Source: Chlamydiota bacterium | Lineage (GTDB): Bacteria; Chlamydiota; Chlamydiia; Chlamydiales; VGMA01 | Length of the DNA: 34,495 bases | Assembly: GCA_016866575.1 (NCBI GenBank) | Contig: VGMA01000004.1 | Location: forward strand, 1 to 34,495 | Direction of reading: 5' to 3' | Part shown: one piece after another, positions 7,142-15,192 of the stretch | How positions within the stretch are numbered: position 1 is the stretch's first letter | Layout of the letters: each line of letters begins with the position of its first letter | Notes under the pieces: model-generated | Told to the model about the DNA's origin: nothing | What the model saw: only the letters and a program-made list of their open reading frames with translations | Databases searched by the model: none | Translations under genes and position numbers: made by a program

Positions 7142-9461
7142 AACTTTGTTCGAAAAATCGATTTTTTTCTGCTTTTCTTGCTACCTGGAGCTTTTCTAAA
7201 AACGCCGGTATATCCCCGGGGCGCTTCATGAGCATCTGCTCTCTTCTGTAAGCTAAATCTTCTTTTGGGTCTTTGATCACATGAGGGGTGATAAAGATGA
7301 ACATTTCCGTAGTTTCGCTAACAAGCTCTTCTGTACCAAAGATTTTACCAAAGCCTGGAACTTCGCCTAAAAATGGGATTTTTTCGCTGCGATCATCTGA
7401 AGACTTTCTTTTAAGACCCCCAATGACCACAGTCTGCCCATCTAAAATACGCACCTGATTTTCTATATGCCGTTTATGGACATCTGGACGATCGTCTCTA
7501 TCGCTTTTGATCGTGTCAAATGTAACGTTATTTTCTAAAGTGACACAGATTTTCCCTTCAGGATCGTCTAGCTCTGGATCGTGAATGGTCGGAGTCATGA
7601 CAAGCGTAATACCATACTGCGCTCTAGAGTATGACTTTTCAAACACAATCCCTTTATTTGAATCCATGGGAGCTGCGCCGTTATTGATTGAAATCTCATC
7701 TGTAATCGCTATAGTCGCAGGAGTTTGATTGATTGTAATTAAAGAAGGAGAAGCTGTAACTCTTACGTCATCTTGAGAAAGGAGGAAATTGTAGGCTACA
7801 TCAAACGCAGGAAAGTCCTTATGCTTACTTTGAGAGAAGAAGAACTCAAAAAGCCCTTTAATAGGAGCTTTGATAGATGCATCGTAATCTGCTCCACCCC
7901 TGCTGTTTCCGGTTGCACTCGATCCCACTTTCAAGATATTAAGCCCTGCACGGTTTTTATTGGTGATCCTTCTTTCACATAGAAGAACCTCAATTTCAAC
8001 CATCTTTTTAGGGACATCCAATTTCTTGACCACTTCTTTGATTTTATCGAGAACATCTCTTCTTACTACCATCAAAATCGATCCGGTCTTTCGGTAAGGG
8101 ATGAAATTGGTAGATTTACTCTTTTTCATTTGAGAAGAGATGAGCCCTGCATTTGCCGGCATAGGAGTCAAAGGTTTGCCGTCTGGCATATCAGAGACGC
8201 CGATGCCAAGACCATCTAAGGGATTGGCTTCCGCTATATCTACATTAACTTCGGTGGATACTTCGCAGGATTTTCCACTTCCCCCTTCAATTCTTGCGCT
8301 TATCAGTGAGTGGTATACCTTATCGAGCACTTCTGCCAGATCAAGAGGATCGCTGTGGCGGCAGCTATACCAGTAAACTGTCATCTCTTGCGGATTCTCT
8401 ACTTGGCACTCAGTCTCTTTGATGAGCACTTCTGCTCTCATCACCTGATCTTGAGGCCCAACCAGCACGCAGCTGCCATCTTGCTGGAAAGGCAAAACGC
8501 TCAAATCGCTTCCCCCTTTTGAAACCAGTGGAGGGCGAGAAGGGTCGTTTAAAGGGCCAAAATAGGCTTTTAAAAGTTTTGTGACATCATCAAAGTGGAT
8601 TTTAGTAAATGAGACGACGCGAGTGATTTTATCATTCGATGATTGCCAGACATTTTTGTAGAGAGTTAAAAGCTTTTTTACCTCTTCTTTTGTTCCAACA
8701 ACAGCAATTTTTTGCCCTACTTGGTAAACAAATGTAAGCTTTGGATCTCTAAAACGCTCAAAAAAGTAAAAAGCAGGTTTAAGATTTTCAATTACCGGAG
8801 CAAAAACAAAAATAACCCGAGAGTTAGGCGCTAAAAGTTCTAAACTTTTTTCTTCCGATGTGATGAGCTCGACAGCTGTGAGATCTTGTTTGAGTTGGTA
8901 GAGCTGTCTTGTAAAAGGATTGATTTGCTTATAGCCTATGCCGTTTTGCTGCAAAATCACTTCTAGCAAAGAAGACCACGACTCTTTAGGAATCAACAAG
9001 TTAGAGTGTAAATGGACCTTCATGTTTGCCATTTCAGGCGAAAAGACATACAAATAGTCGCAGCTTCCAAACTCCATGATGATCTGCCCTAGCGTACTCT
9101 CTTCTAGGTCCCAAAGGGCATAACCCTCATTTGCTCTTCTAGAATCGGCTTGCGCTCTTTGCTTCCAAGATCCTTCTTGATTATGGAGTTCTTTTTTTAG
9201 CTGATTGATATCTTGGAGAAGGCTTTTAAAGGCTTCTTGATCGCTGCCTTCTTCTAAAAGATGTGATGCTTGCTCAAAGCGCTCTTCTAAATCTTGGCGA
9301 ATCATCGCTATTTCTTGATTGAGCTCTTTAAGTGAGTAAGGCTGATCAGTTGTGCTTTTTTCTTCTGAAGAAAGCAAATCCATTTTCTCCTCTATGGTTT
9401 GCGCTAAAAGCGCTAGAGGACAAAGAGTCAAAATAATCAGTCTCTTACATTTTTGATTCAT
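7107..9461 (-). CDS. gspD: Type II secretion outer-membrane secretin GspD
   Basis: GspD forms the outer-membrane channel of the type II system. The 784-residue product has an N-terminal signal peptide (about 1-20, hydrophobic, ending LLAQ), then a predicted coiled coil (about 45-115) that is unusual for GspD. N-domains follow, including segments with the VVGTKEEV and VLVGPQDQVMRAEVLI patterns of N1-N2 type repeats. The secretin core starts near KKMVEIEVLLCER (about 480) and contains the family signatures VTASPSLITINQTPA and VVIGGLKR, with FLGEVPGFGKIFG and TEMFIFITPHVI near the end. There is no obvious lipidation site. It overlaps the upstream gene by 17 bases and gspE by 35 bases. Confidence 0.93.
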   Translation of the reverse strand: MNQKCKRLIILTLCPLALLAQTIEEKMDLLSSEEKSTTDQPYSLKELNQEIAMIRQDLEERFEQASHLLEEGSDQEAFKSLLQDINQLKKELHNQEGSWKQRAQADSRRANEGYALWDLEESTLGQIIMEFGSCDYLYVFSPEMANMKVHLHSNLLIPKESWSSLLEVILQQNGIGYKQINPFTRQLYQLKQDLTAVELITSEEKSLELLAPNSRVIFVFAPVIENLKPAFYFFERFRDPKLTFVYQVGQKIAVVGTKEEVKKLLTLYKNVWQSSNDKITRVVSFTKIHFDDVTKLLKAYFGPLNDPSRPPLVSKGGSDLSVLPFQQDGSCVLVGPQDQVMRAEVLIKETECQVENPQEMTVYWYSCRHSDPLDLAEVLDKVYHSLISARIEGGSGKSCEVSTEVNVDIAEANPLDGLGIGVSDMPDGKPLTPMPANAGLISSQMKKSKSTNFIPYRKTGSILMVVRRDVLDKIKEVVKKLDVPKKMVEIEVLLCERRITNKNRAGLNILKVGSSATGNSRGGADYDASIKAPIKGLFEFFFSQSKHKDFPAFDVAYNFLLSQDDVRVTASPSLITINQTPATIAITDEISINNGAAPMDSNKGIVFEKSYSRAQYGITLVMTPTIHDPELDDPEGKICVTLENNVTFDTIKSDRDDRPDVHKRHIENQVRILDGQTVVIGGLKRKSSDDRSEKIPFLGEVPGFGKIFGTEELVSETTEMFIFITPHVIKDPKEDLAYRREQMLMKRPGDIPAFLEKLQVARKAEKNRFFEQSFELFYGRDTYF

Positions 9462-10686
9462 GACTGCCCATTGTAGCTGATAGACTATTTTTCTTCTTGC
9501 TTTTCTCTTCTAAAAGAGGAATAAATATTTTTTGAACCGCTGTTCTCTTAGCATCAAAATAGTGCCCTGTAAAGCGATCTTTTTCTATTTTATCAAGAAC
9601 GATGATGTCGTGATTTAGAGAGTAATTGATCAGTTTTTTTAGTTCTTCTGAATGGTGAACTACTTTCCAATTTGTGCCCGTATTGATCAGCCAATCCCCC
9701 TCTTGGAGAATTTTTCTTTTCTTACCCATCAAGCACGAAATGCCATTTTGCGTTCTTTGTCTAGCATCTAAAAACAGCTCTGAGGCTTGTAAAGGCTTGA
9801 GTTTAGCTTTAGCTATTTCGAAACGGATTTTTTTGTGCTGTTTGCCGTCGACATCAAAAATAGAAAGGTCTATCGACTGATCTTTTAAAGATTTGACCTC
9901 TAGAAGAGGAAAAAAACAGCTATTTTCATTGCTTAATAGTTTTCTCCACTTCCCTTTTTCGAACACAAAAAGATCTTTTTCAGCGATAAAGAGCGTTTCA
10001 GCTTCTGTTTCGTAAGCTATTTCGAGTCGATAGCAGTTTTGCAAAGGGGCATAGATAGATCCGCCATAAATCTTAAACATCTCATCGGGAGGGTATCCTT
10101 TTGCTTTTTGCAAAGGATTTAAACATTCCTTAAACAGTTCAGAGCTTTTTAGCTTAAGATCCTGAGAACCTTTTTTTAAGATTATGCTTTTTTCTTGAAC
10201 AACTGAGGGCAGTAAAATATTCGCTTTTAGCTCTAATTGCCCTTCTTTATTCAGTAAAAACGTTCCTGAAAGAGCTGTTTCATATCTTGAAGTATTAAGT
10301 ACTTGTTTTTCTTCATCATATGCAAAATATATCGTTGAGCCGTTTTTCACAAAACTCTGATTTTGCTTCTTGTCAATCAAAGCAAGCATTTCAGCTGTAT
10401 TGGGGCTATCTGGCCGCTTTTCTATCACATGGTAAGTGAATGCATCTTCTATAGGCACAAGAAAATCAAAAGCTTCTACTTCGTTAAAAACAAAATCTTG
10501 CTCTTTACTTTCGTAAGTTTGTTTTTTCACAACAAACTGTTCAGCAATCAAAGGCTCTTCATAGTAAGTGCAATAAAGAAAAACCACCAAAGAAAGGGTT
10601 AATCCTAAACCAATTGTGATTGCAAGAGCCCTATGAATAGAGCGCTGCAAGTCAAAAAATGAAGGGATATTGACTAACATGTTCAT
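9445..10686 (-). CDS. First gene of the T2S operon: single-pass membrane protein of unknown function
   Basis: The 413-residue product has a short cytoplasmic N-terminus, one strong hydrophobic segment (about 22-43, ALAITIGLGLTLSLVVFLYC) and a long extracytoplasmic region without recognised motifs. This topology resembles GspC, which links the inner-membrane platform to the secretin, but I see no clear GspC HR or PDZ signature. The genes overlap by 17 bases with gspD, so it is almost certainly part of the T2S operon. Chlamydial genomes, as I recall, carry a hypothetical gene in the same position upstream of gspD. A role as a GspC-like connector is an inference from position and topology only. 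The start is ATG at 10686; a second ATG lies two codons later. Confidence 0.75.
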   Translation of the reverse strand: MNMLVNIPSFFDLQRSIHRALAITIGLGLTLSLVVFLYCTYYEEPLIAEQFVVKKQTYESKEQDFVFNEVEAFDFLVPIEDAFTYHVIEKRPDSPNTAEMLALIDKKQNQSFVKNGSTIYFAYDEEKQVLNTSRYETALSGTFLLNKEGQLELKANILLPSVVQEKSIILKKGSQDLKLKSSELFKECLNPLQKAKGYPPDEMFKIYGGSIYAPLQNCYRLEIAYETEAETLFIAEKDLFVFEKGKWRKLLSNENSCFFPLLEVKSLKDQSIDLSIFDVDGKQHKKIRFEIAKAKLKPLQASELFLDARQRTQNGISCLMGKKRKILQEGDWLINTGTNWKVVHHSEELKKLINYSLNHDIIVLDKIEKDRFTGHYFDAKRTAVQKIFIPLLEEKSKKKNSLSATMGSHESKM

Positions 10687-10783
10687 GATAGTAAACGATC
10701 AACATAAATTAGCAAAGAGAAGCTTTGAAAAAAATATCTTTTATTATTATCACTATTTTTAAGAGGCTCTTAACATATTCGCC

Positions 10784-10857
10784 TACCGCCCCGCTTTGGA
10801 GGGTAAGATAGAGTAATTGACTTACAAGCAAGTTCAGTAAGTCGAAGCGAAATTACT
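10784..10857 (+). promoter_or_regulatory. Structured leader upstream of the 10887 gene
   Basis: Two stem-loops stand side by side. The first pairs TACC-CCCC (10784-10792, one bulged G) with GGAGGGTA (10798-10805) and is GC-rich in an AT-rich setting. The second has an inner stem GACTTAC (10819-10825) with GTAAGTC (10837-10843) and an outer stem AGTAATT (10812-10818) with AATTACT (10851-10857), with seven unpaired bases between the right arms. Both stems are perfect. The structure lies 29 bases before the ATG at 10887, and its Shine-Dalgarno AAAGG lies just beyond. It could be a 5' leader element or a small RNA; no known riboswitch class is recognised. Confidence 0.45.
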
Positions 10858-10886
10858 TAATAGCCAACAATCAAAAGGTAAAAGTT

Positions 10887-11318
10887 ATGGCCCGTCAGGG
10901 TTACACGATACAGGAGTTAGAAGATATGTGGCGAAATCACGTTGTTGAGATTAGCGTTGGGGCTATTTTAGGCCTTAGTGCTGTTTTTTCTCTTATTTGG
11001 GGAGGAGCGATGCTTCTTTGGAGTGTTTTCTTGTGCATGGGCCTTGGAATTGTAGGAGTTGTGTTTCCAGATCAAGCAAGAAACATCACCGGAAAATTCT
11101 TTGGGTTCTTAGCTGCTAAAGAAACTGTTCCTATGATCATCACATTAGCAGTAGGGGGAGTTTTATCTATATTTGCTCCTTGCCTCATTTTTGCTCTTGT
11201 GGGGGTCACAGCAGGTTCAACAATTCACTTTGATGCATACAGCAAAGCAATACCTGCCGCTTCTAAGAAGATGGAATCTAAGAAAGATAACGACAGCCAC
11301 CACAAGAAAGCTTCGTAA
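10887..11318 (+). CDS. Small membrane protein of unknown function
   Basis: The 143-residue product has a short amphipathic N-terminus (MARQGYTIQELEDMW) and hydrophobic stretches at about 23-58 and 80-110. These are long and Gly-rich enough for three or four membrane helices arranged as hairpins. The tail is hydrophilic and rich in Lys, Ser and His. No family is recognised. An AAAGG Shine-Dalgarno sequence lies nine bases before the ATG, and the leader contains stable stem-loops. It diverges from the T2S operon and converges on the gene at 11326; the two stops are eight bases apart, with a small AGCTTC/GAAGCT hairpin (11309-11324) across the junction. Confidence 0.75.
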   Translation: MARQGYTIQELEDMWRNHVVEISVGAILGLSAVFSLIWGGAMLLWSVFLCMGLGIVGVVFPDQARNITGKFFGFLAAKETVPMIITLAVGGVLSIFAPCLIFALVGVTAGSTIHFDAYSKAIPAASKKMESKKDNDSHHKKAS

Positions 11319-11325
11319 GAAGCTC

Positions 11326-12042
11326 TTAAGACAGCTCCACTTCTCTTAGGGCAAAATAGTCTAAAATTGAGATGTCCTGCTCAGAAAAATGTCTGAGTAG
11401 GATTTTTCCATTTGCGCTAGTTAGCAAGTTTTTCACATCCGCTATAGCCACTTTCTCCTCAGCAATATTGCCAAGAATTTTGTGTAGCGTTGCTATGCGT
11501 ACAAGGTTGAATCCAACAAGTAGATTGCCGAAATCTTCCGTCATCCAGCTTGTATCGCTTCTCATTTTTTGGTCTAACTCTTGAGAAAGAGCTAAAGCCC
11601 TATCAAAAGCTTTGTCTTCGATAACTAAAGAATTTCTAGCAAAAGTTGTGTAATAAGAATCGGCAAATGCCAAACGTTTAAAGCTGCTTTGAGCATACTT
11701 ATCTGCTTTTTCGAGATCTTTATGGCAAAGAAAATGCTGAGCCAAAACCCCTTCCATTCTGCTGGCAAGCTCTGGATGAAGCGAAATTACCCCTTGAAGG
11801 TTTTCGACAAGTTTTTCATCAATTTCTTGGCCAAACTTAAGATTGCCTATTGTCTGCTCTACTTTTGCATATTCTTTGTAAGCTTTTTGCTTATTTGAGA
11901 AAATGTAGGTAGTAACAACTGATAGCATGCTGGCTCCGATAAAAAGCCACATGAACAATTTTTTATAACTCAAGATATTCGCCAAAAGGTCTTGTTTTGG
12001 CTCTTGATGAACAATATGCTCTTTTGGAAATTCGATTCTCAT
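11326..12042 (-). CDS. Membrane-anchored TPR-like protein of unknown function
   Basis: The product is taken as 238 residues starting MRIEFPKEHIVHQEP. A longer reading to 12105 would overlap the upstream gene by 53 bases and add 21 residues of basic, non-conserved look. Features are a hydrophilic N-terminus, one hydrophobic helix (about 29-51, FMWLFIGASMLSVVTTYIFS) and a helical region with Ala- and Leu-rich repeats resembling TPR units. The layout recalls YfgM-like periplasmic TPR proteins that act with envelope biogenesis factors, but the similarity is by architecture only. It lies downstream of the methyltransferase and mutY on the same strand and probably belongs to their operon. Confidence 0.7.
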   Translation of the reverse strand: MRIEFPKEHIVHQEPKQDLLANILSYKKLFMWLFIGASMLSVVTTYIFSNKQKAYKEYAKVEQTIGNLKFGQEIDEKLVENLQGVISLHPELASRMEGVLAQHFLCHKDLEKADKYAQSSFKRLAFADSYYTTFARNSLVIEDKAFDRALALSQELDQKMRSDTSWMTEDFGNLLVGFNLVRIATLHKILGNIAEEKVAIADVKNLLTSANGKILLRHFSEQDISILDYFALREVELS

Positions 12043-12052
12043 AGTTCTTATT

Positions 12053-12634
12053 TTAGCTCGTTTTTCTCTTAAACAACAAGAAGGAAATATCGGTGTTTTT
12101 GCCAAGATAGCAAGCGTTTTGCTTATAACGCTCGTAGGGCTTTAATTTTTCTTCCACTAGATCAAATTGGTAGCGATGAAAAATTTTTAGATATTCATCA
12201 AATTCTCGATTAAAAACAGGGGGATTGCCATCTCTTCTCCATTCTCTACCTAAAATTTCCGCAACGATAAAATAGCTTGTATCTACTTTTTGCAGTATCG
12301 ATTCAACCTCATGATCTTCTAAGTGCAAAAACACTGTATACGCCAAGTATAGATCTGCTTTTGGATAAGTTTCTAACTCAAAAAACTGGTAGTCAGGGTA
12401 AAGCTTTTTTGCCATCAAAACTGCATTTGGGTTGATATCTAAACCTTTATAACGCTCTTTTGAAAAAGCTGTGCAAAGTCTTCCATACCCGCAGCCAAGA
12501 TCGACTATATCTGATTGATCAAATGGACTGAGCCATGATCTTAAGAAACTCACTACATCAAATCCCTCAGGATAATCTCCATACCCCTTTGGTATAATGT
12601 GATCTAACCCTTCCTCAGCCCAAAAATTTCCCAT
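12053..12634 (-). CDS. Class I SAM-dependent methyltransferase
   Basis: The 193-residue product has the Rossmann-fold motif I IVDLGCGYGRLCTAF (about 43-57) followed by the acidic end of strand 2 in YKGLDINPNAV (about 63-73). A PKADLYLAYTVFLHL segment (about 90-104) corresponds to motif IV. These features support binding of S-adenosylmethionine. The substrate is not evident. The layout (small molecule-type methylase without an added substrate domain) is shared by enzymes acting on quinones, tRNA, lipids or proteins. The ATG at 12634 overlaps mutY by 31 bases, which suggests translational coupling. Confidence 0.82.
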   Translation of the reverse strand: MGNFWAEEGLDHIIPKGYGDYPEGFDVVSFLRSWLSPFDQSDIVDLGCGYGRLCTAFSKERYKGLDINPNAVLMAKKLYPDYQFFELETYPKADLYLAYTVFLHLEDHEVESILQKVDTSYFIVAEILGREWRRDGNPPVFNREFDEYLKIFHRYQFDLVEEKLKPYERYKQNACYLGKNTDISFLLFKRKTS

Positions 12635-13611
12635 TGCCCCTCTTTAACAATCTCTTCCAATACTCGTCGATGTCCTGAGGAAAAAGCAAGATCTTTTACT
12701 TTGTCTATATCAATCCACTCTCCATCAAGATGAGGATTTTGGCCGTAAAATAGTAGAGGGCGTAAAAAAGCTCTATAGCGGGTAAATGTATGCTCTTTTT
12801 GATCTAAACAACCCAAAAACTCCATATTTTCTAGAGGTTCGATCTGATCAAAGCTCTTCTCTAAAACTTCTTTGTAAGGAAACTGCCAAAGATCTGCCAT
12901 GGCCTTACCTTTTTCCCCTTTTTGTAAAAAGAGCCTTTTGCCATCAAAAATACAGTAAAGGTGGCGATAAAGGTGTGTGATAGGAGCCCTTTTCTTCACA
13001 AGAGGGAAGAGGTGGATTTGATTTTCTTTAAAAGCAGCACACTCTAACTTCAAAGGGCAAACTGCACATAGCGGAGTTTTCTTACAGACTAAAGCACCTA
13101 GTTCAATAAGCGCTTCCATGGCTACATAAGGCTGATCATCTGGTAAATGGGCTTCTATAAGTGCATCTAACCCTTTTTCCTTACAATAAAGACGACTTGC
13201 TACTCTATGAACATTTGCATCTAAGGCTACTGCTTTTTGATGAAAAGCAAAGGAGAGAACTGCTCCGGCGGTATAGGGGCCAACACCTGGTAAATCCAAC
13301 CACTCTTCTTTAGTTTGAGGCCATCTGCCTAAACTTACTACAATTTTAGCCGCTTTATGGAGATTTTTTACTCTAGAATAGTACCCTAGACCCTCCCATG
13401 CCTTAATCACTTCCTCTTCTTTGGCGCTAGCGAAAGCTTCCAAAGTAGGAAATTTTTGCATCCAAGCTAGGTAATAATTTCTCACCACATCTGCTCGAGT
13501 TTGCTGAAGCATTACTTCAGAAACCCATACGCTATAAGGTGTTATGTTCTCTCGCCAAGGAAAACTTCTTTTCCTTTGTAAAAACCAATCGGTAAGGGGT
13601 TTAAAGTCCAT
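12604..13611 (-). CDS. mutY: A/G-specific adenine DNA glycosylase MutY
   Basis: MutY removes adenine mispaired with 8-oxoguanine in base-excision repair. The start is taken at ATG 13611 (335 residues) because the family begins close to the PWR segment; 13 extra residues to 13650 look unrelated. Key parts are PWR (18-20), catalytic Glu32 in SEVMLQQT, the helix-hairpin-helix LDLPGVGPYTAGAV (106-119) and catalytic Asp131 in ALDANVHRV. The iron-sulphur ligands are C176, C182, C185 and C191. The first spacing is Cx5C, one residue shorter than the Cx6Cx2Cx5C of E. coli MutY. A NUDIX-like C-terminal domain follows (about 210-330) that recognises 8-oxoguanine. It leads an operon with the methyltransferase and TPR-like gene. 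Confidence 0.93.
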   Translation of the reverse strand: MDFKPLTDWFLQRKRSFPWRENITPYSVWVSEVMLQQTRADVVRNYYLAWMQKFPTLEAFASAKEEEVIKAWEGLGYYSRVKNLHKAAKIVVSLGRWPQTKEEWLDLPGVGPYTAGAVLSFAFHQKAVALDANVHRVASRLYCKEKGLDALIEAHLPDDQPYVAMEALIELGALVCKKTPLCAVCPLKLECAAFKENQIHLFPLVKKRAPITHLYRHLYCIFDGKRLFLQKGEKGKAMADLWQFPYKEVLEKSFDQIEPLENMEFLGCLDQKEHTFTRYRAFLRPLLFYGQNPHLDGEWIDIDKVKDLAFSSGHRRVLEEIVKEGQWEIFGLRKG

Positions 13612-13682
13612 ATACCTAAGAAGAATACCAATACGGCATGAAAATTGCATATCTATTTGTGATCAACACAAAGGTTTCTTTC

Positions 13683-14126
13683 ATGATAGATAAACTCTTA
13701 TCAATTGAAAATGAATATATAACAATAATAAGAGAGATTTTATCCAATCTACATTTAGAAGAAGAAGCCATTGTTTCACACAAATCGACCTTTAGATCGC
13801 TTTTGCTCGAAGAGAGGCTCTTATTAAGAAAAAAAGCCCGCAGCCTAAGATGTGAAAAATCATCACTCATCAGCGCCACACTTGGCAGCCATTTTTATGA
13901 AGATTTTGAAAGCCTAGACGAAGCGATCATCTCTTTTTTCCCTTCAACGGACATAGAGCTGATCTCAGAACTTAAAGACCTTGAATCGCAAAAACGTCTT
14001 TTATTGGAAAAAACACTTTTACAACTCAAACTCAACAAAAATATCAAAGCAGCGATTAAGCATTATATCCCTCTTGCTAAACCCTCTGATCTAATTGCAA
14101 AGAAACCCAAAACATTGATATTGTGA
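13683..14126 (+). CDS. Coiled-coil protein, possibly FlgN-like chaperone fold
   Basis: The start is taken at ATG 13683 because a Shine-Dalgarno AAAGG lies eight bases upstream; an earlier ATG at 13638 would overlap the divergent mutY region. The 147-residue product is almost wholly helical, with heptad-like Leu/Ile spacing and segments such as LLLEERLLLRKKARSL (about 35-50) and a second long helix with LLLEKTLLQLKLNKNIKAAI (about 105-125). This resembles FlgN-type export chaperones, but no diagnostic motif is certain. It lies four bases before the first of two glycerophosphotransferase-like genes and is probably co-transcribed with them. Confidence 0.65.
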   Translation: MIDKLLSIENEYITIIREILSNLHLEEEAIVSHKSTFRSLLLEERLLLRKKARSLRCEKSSLISATLGSHFYEDFESLDEAIISFFPSTDIELISELKDLESQKRLLLEKTLLQLKLNKNIKAAIKHYIPLAKPSDLIAKKPKTLIL

Positions 14127-14130
14127 ATCT

Positions 14131-15192
14131 ATGGACATAGCAGGCTTTATCTATGGCTCTGATACGCATTACATCGATCATCTAGCACCTCTTTGTGATC
14201 TATTCAATATTCCTCTTTTTATCACCGAAGAATCTTTAGAAAGACAAATCCAGAAGTTCTACCCTACAGTCATTACCTACTTAGAGTCCAAAGAGACCAT
14301 TTGCAAAAAAATCTTAAAAAACTACCGCGCCATTTTTTCTTGCTTACCTTCTCCTATGATTAGGAAGATCTTCTTCTTTGAAGAGCATGTGATGAGAAAA
14401 AAGATTCTTCCCATATGGGCAGCTCACGGAAACTCTGACAAAGGTCGAAATACTCTTTTTATGGAAGCTCTTTTTGAAGAAAAAATAGCTTTAGTCTACG
14501 GGCAAAACATGATCGATTTTCTTGATCAAAAAAACGTGCTCAAAAAACTTTATGCCCACATCCAAGTAGGCAATTATCGTCACCACTATTACCTTCAAAG
14601 AAAGCTCTTTTATGACCGCTTAGTAATAAACGAAGTCACTTCCAAATTTCGAGAAAAAAAGCCGATACTTCTATATGCACCAACTTGGGGAAGAGATGAA
14701 AAAACTTCACCGGTTACCCTAGATTTACCAAAAATTGTTTCTGATTTGCCAGATCACTACAATTTGATTGTGAAAATGCATCCCAATACACTTACTTTAC
14801 ACCCTCATTTAGAAAACAAGATGGAAAATCGACCCAACCTTTTGTTTCTTTATGACTTTGCACCCATCTATCCTCTTTTAAACGTGATAGATGGACTCAT
14901 AGGAGATTTTTCTTCCATCAATTACGACTTTCTCACCTTTGAAAAACCTCTATTTTTTCTTGGAGAAAAAGAAAAAACTGCTATACGTGAATGTGGTATA
15001 ACAATAGAGAATAGGGCAGAAATTTTTCAAACAATCGACAAGCATCTTTTTGATGAAAGCAAGATGTTTAAAGAAAAAAAACAAACGTTATATGCATATA
15101 CGTTTTCTTTAGTCAAAAGTTATGAAATGGTGCAAAAACAGATCGAACAAACAGTAGAAAAATACCTGGAAGAGGAGCTCGATTTTCTATGA
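14131..15192 (+). CDS. CDP-glycerol glycerophosphotransferase-like protein, first tandem copy
   Basis: The 353-residue product carries the C-terminal signature of the TagB/TagF-type (Glyphos_transf) GT-B fold: AAHGNSDKG (97-105) with the candidate catalytic His99, LLYAPTWGRDE (180-190), KMHP (215-218) and IGDFSSINYDF (257-267) followed by EKPLFF. In Firmicutes such enzymes move glycerol phosphate from CDP-glycerol to wall teichoic acid, a polymer not known in chlamydiae. The substrate here is therefore open and may be another polyol-phosphate or glycan. No signal peptide or membrane helix is seen, which fits a cytoplasmic or peripheral membrane enzyme. It is paralogous to the next gene over its full length, and overlaps it by four bases (ATGA). 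Confidence 0.75.
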   Translation: MDIAGFIYGSDTHYIDHLAPLCDLFNIPLFITEESLERQIQKFYPTVITYLESKETICKKILKNYRAIFSCLPSPMIRKIFFFEEHVMRKKILPIWAAHGNSDKGRNTLFMEALFEEKIALVYGQNMIDFLDQKNVLKKLYAHIQVGNYRHHYYLQRKLFYDRLVINEVTSKFREKKPILLYAPTWGRDEKTSPVTLDLPKIVSDLPDHYNLIVKMHPNTLTLHPHLENKMENRPNLLFLYDFAPIYPLLNVIDGLIGDFSSINYDFLTFEKPLFFLGEKEKTAIRECGITIENRAEIFQTIDKHLFDESKMFKEKKQTLYAYTFSLVKSYEMVQKQIEQTVEKYLEEELDFL

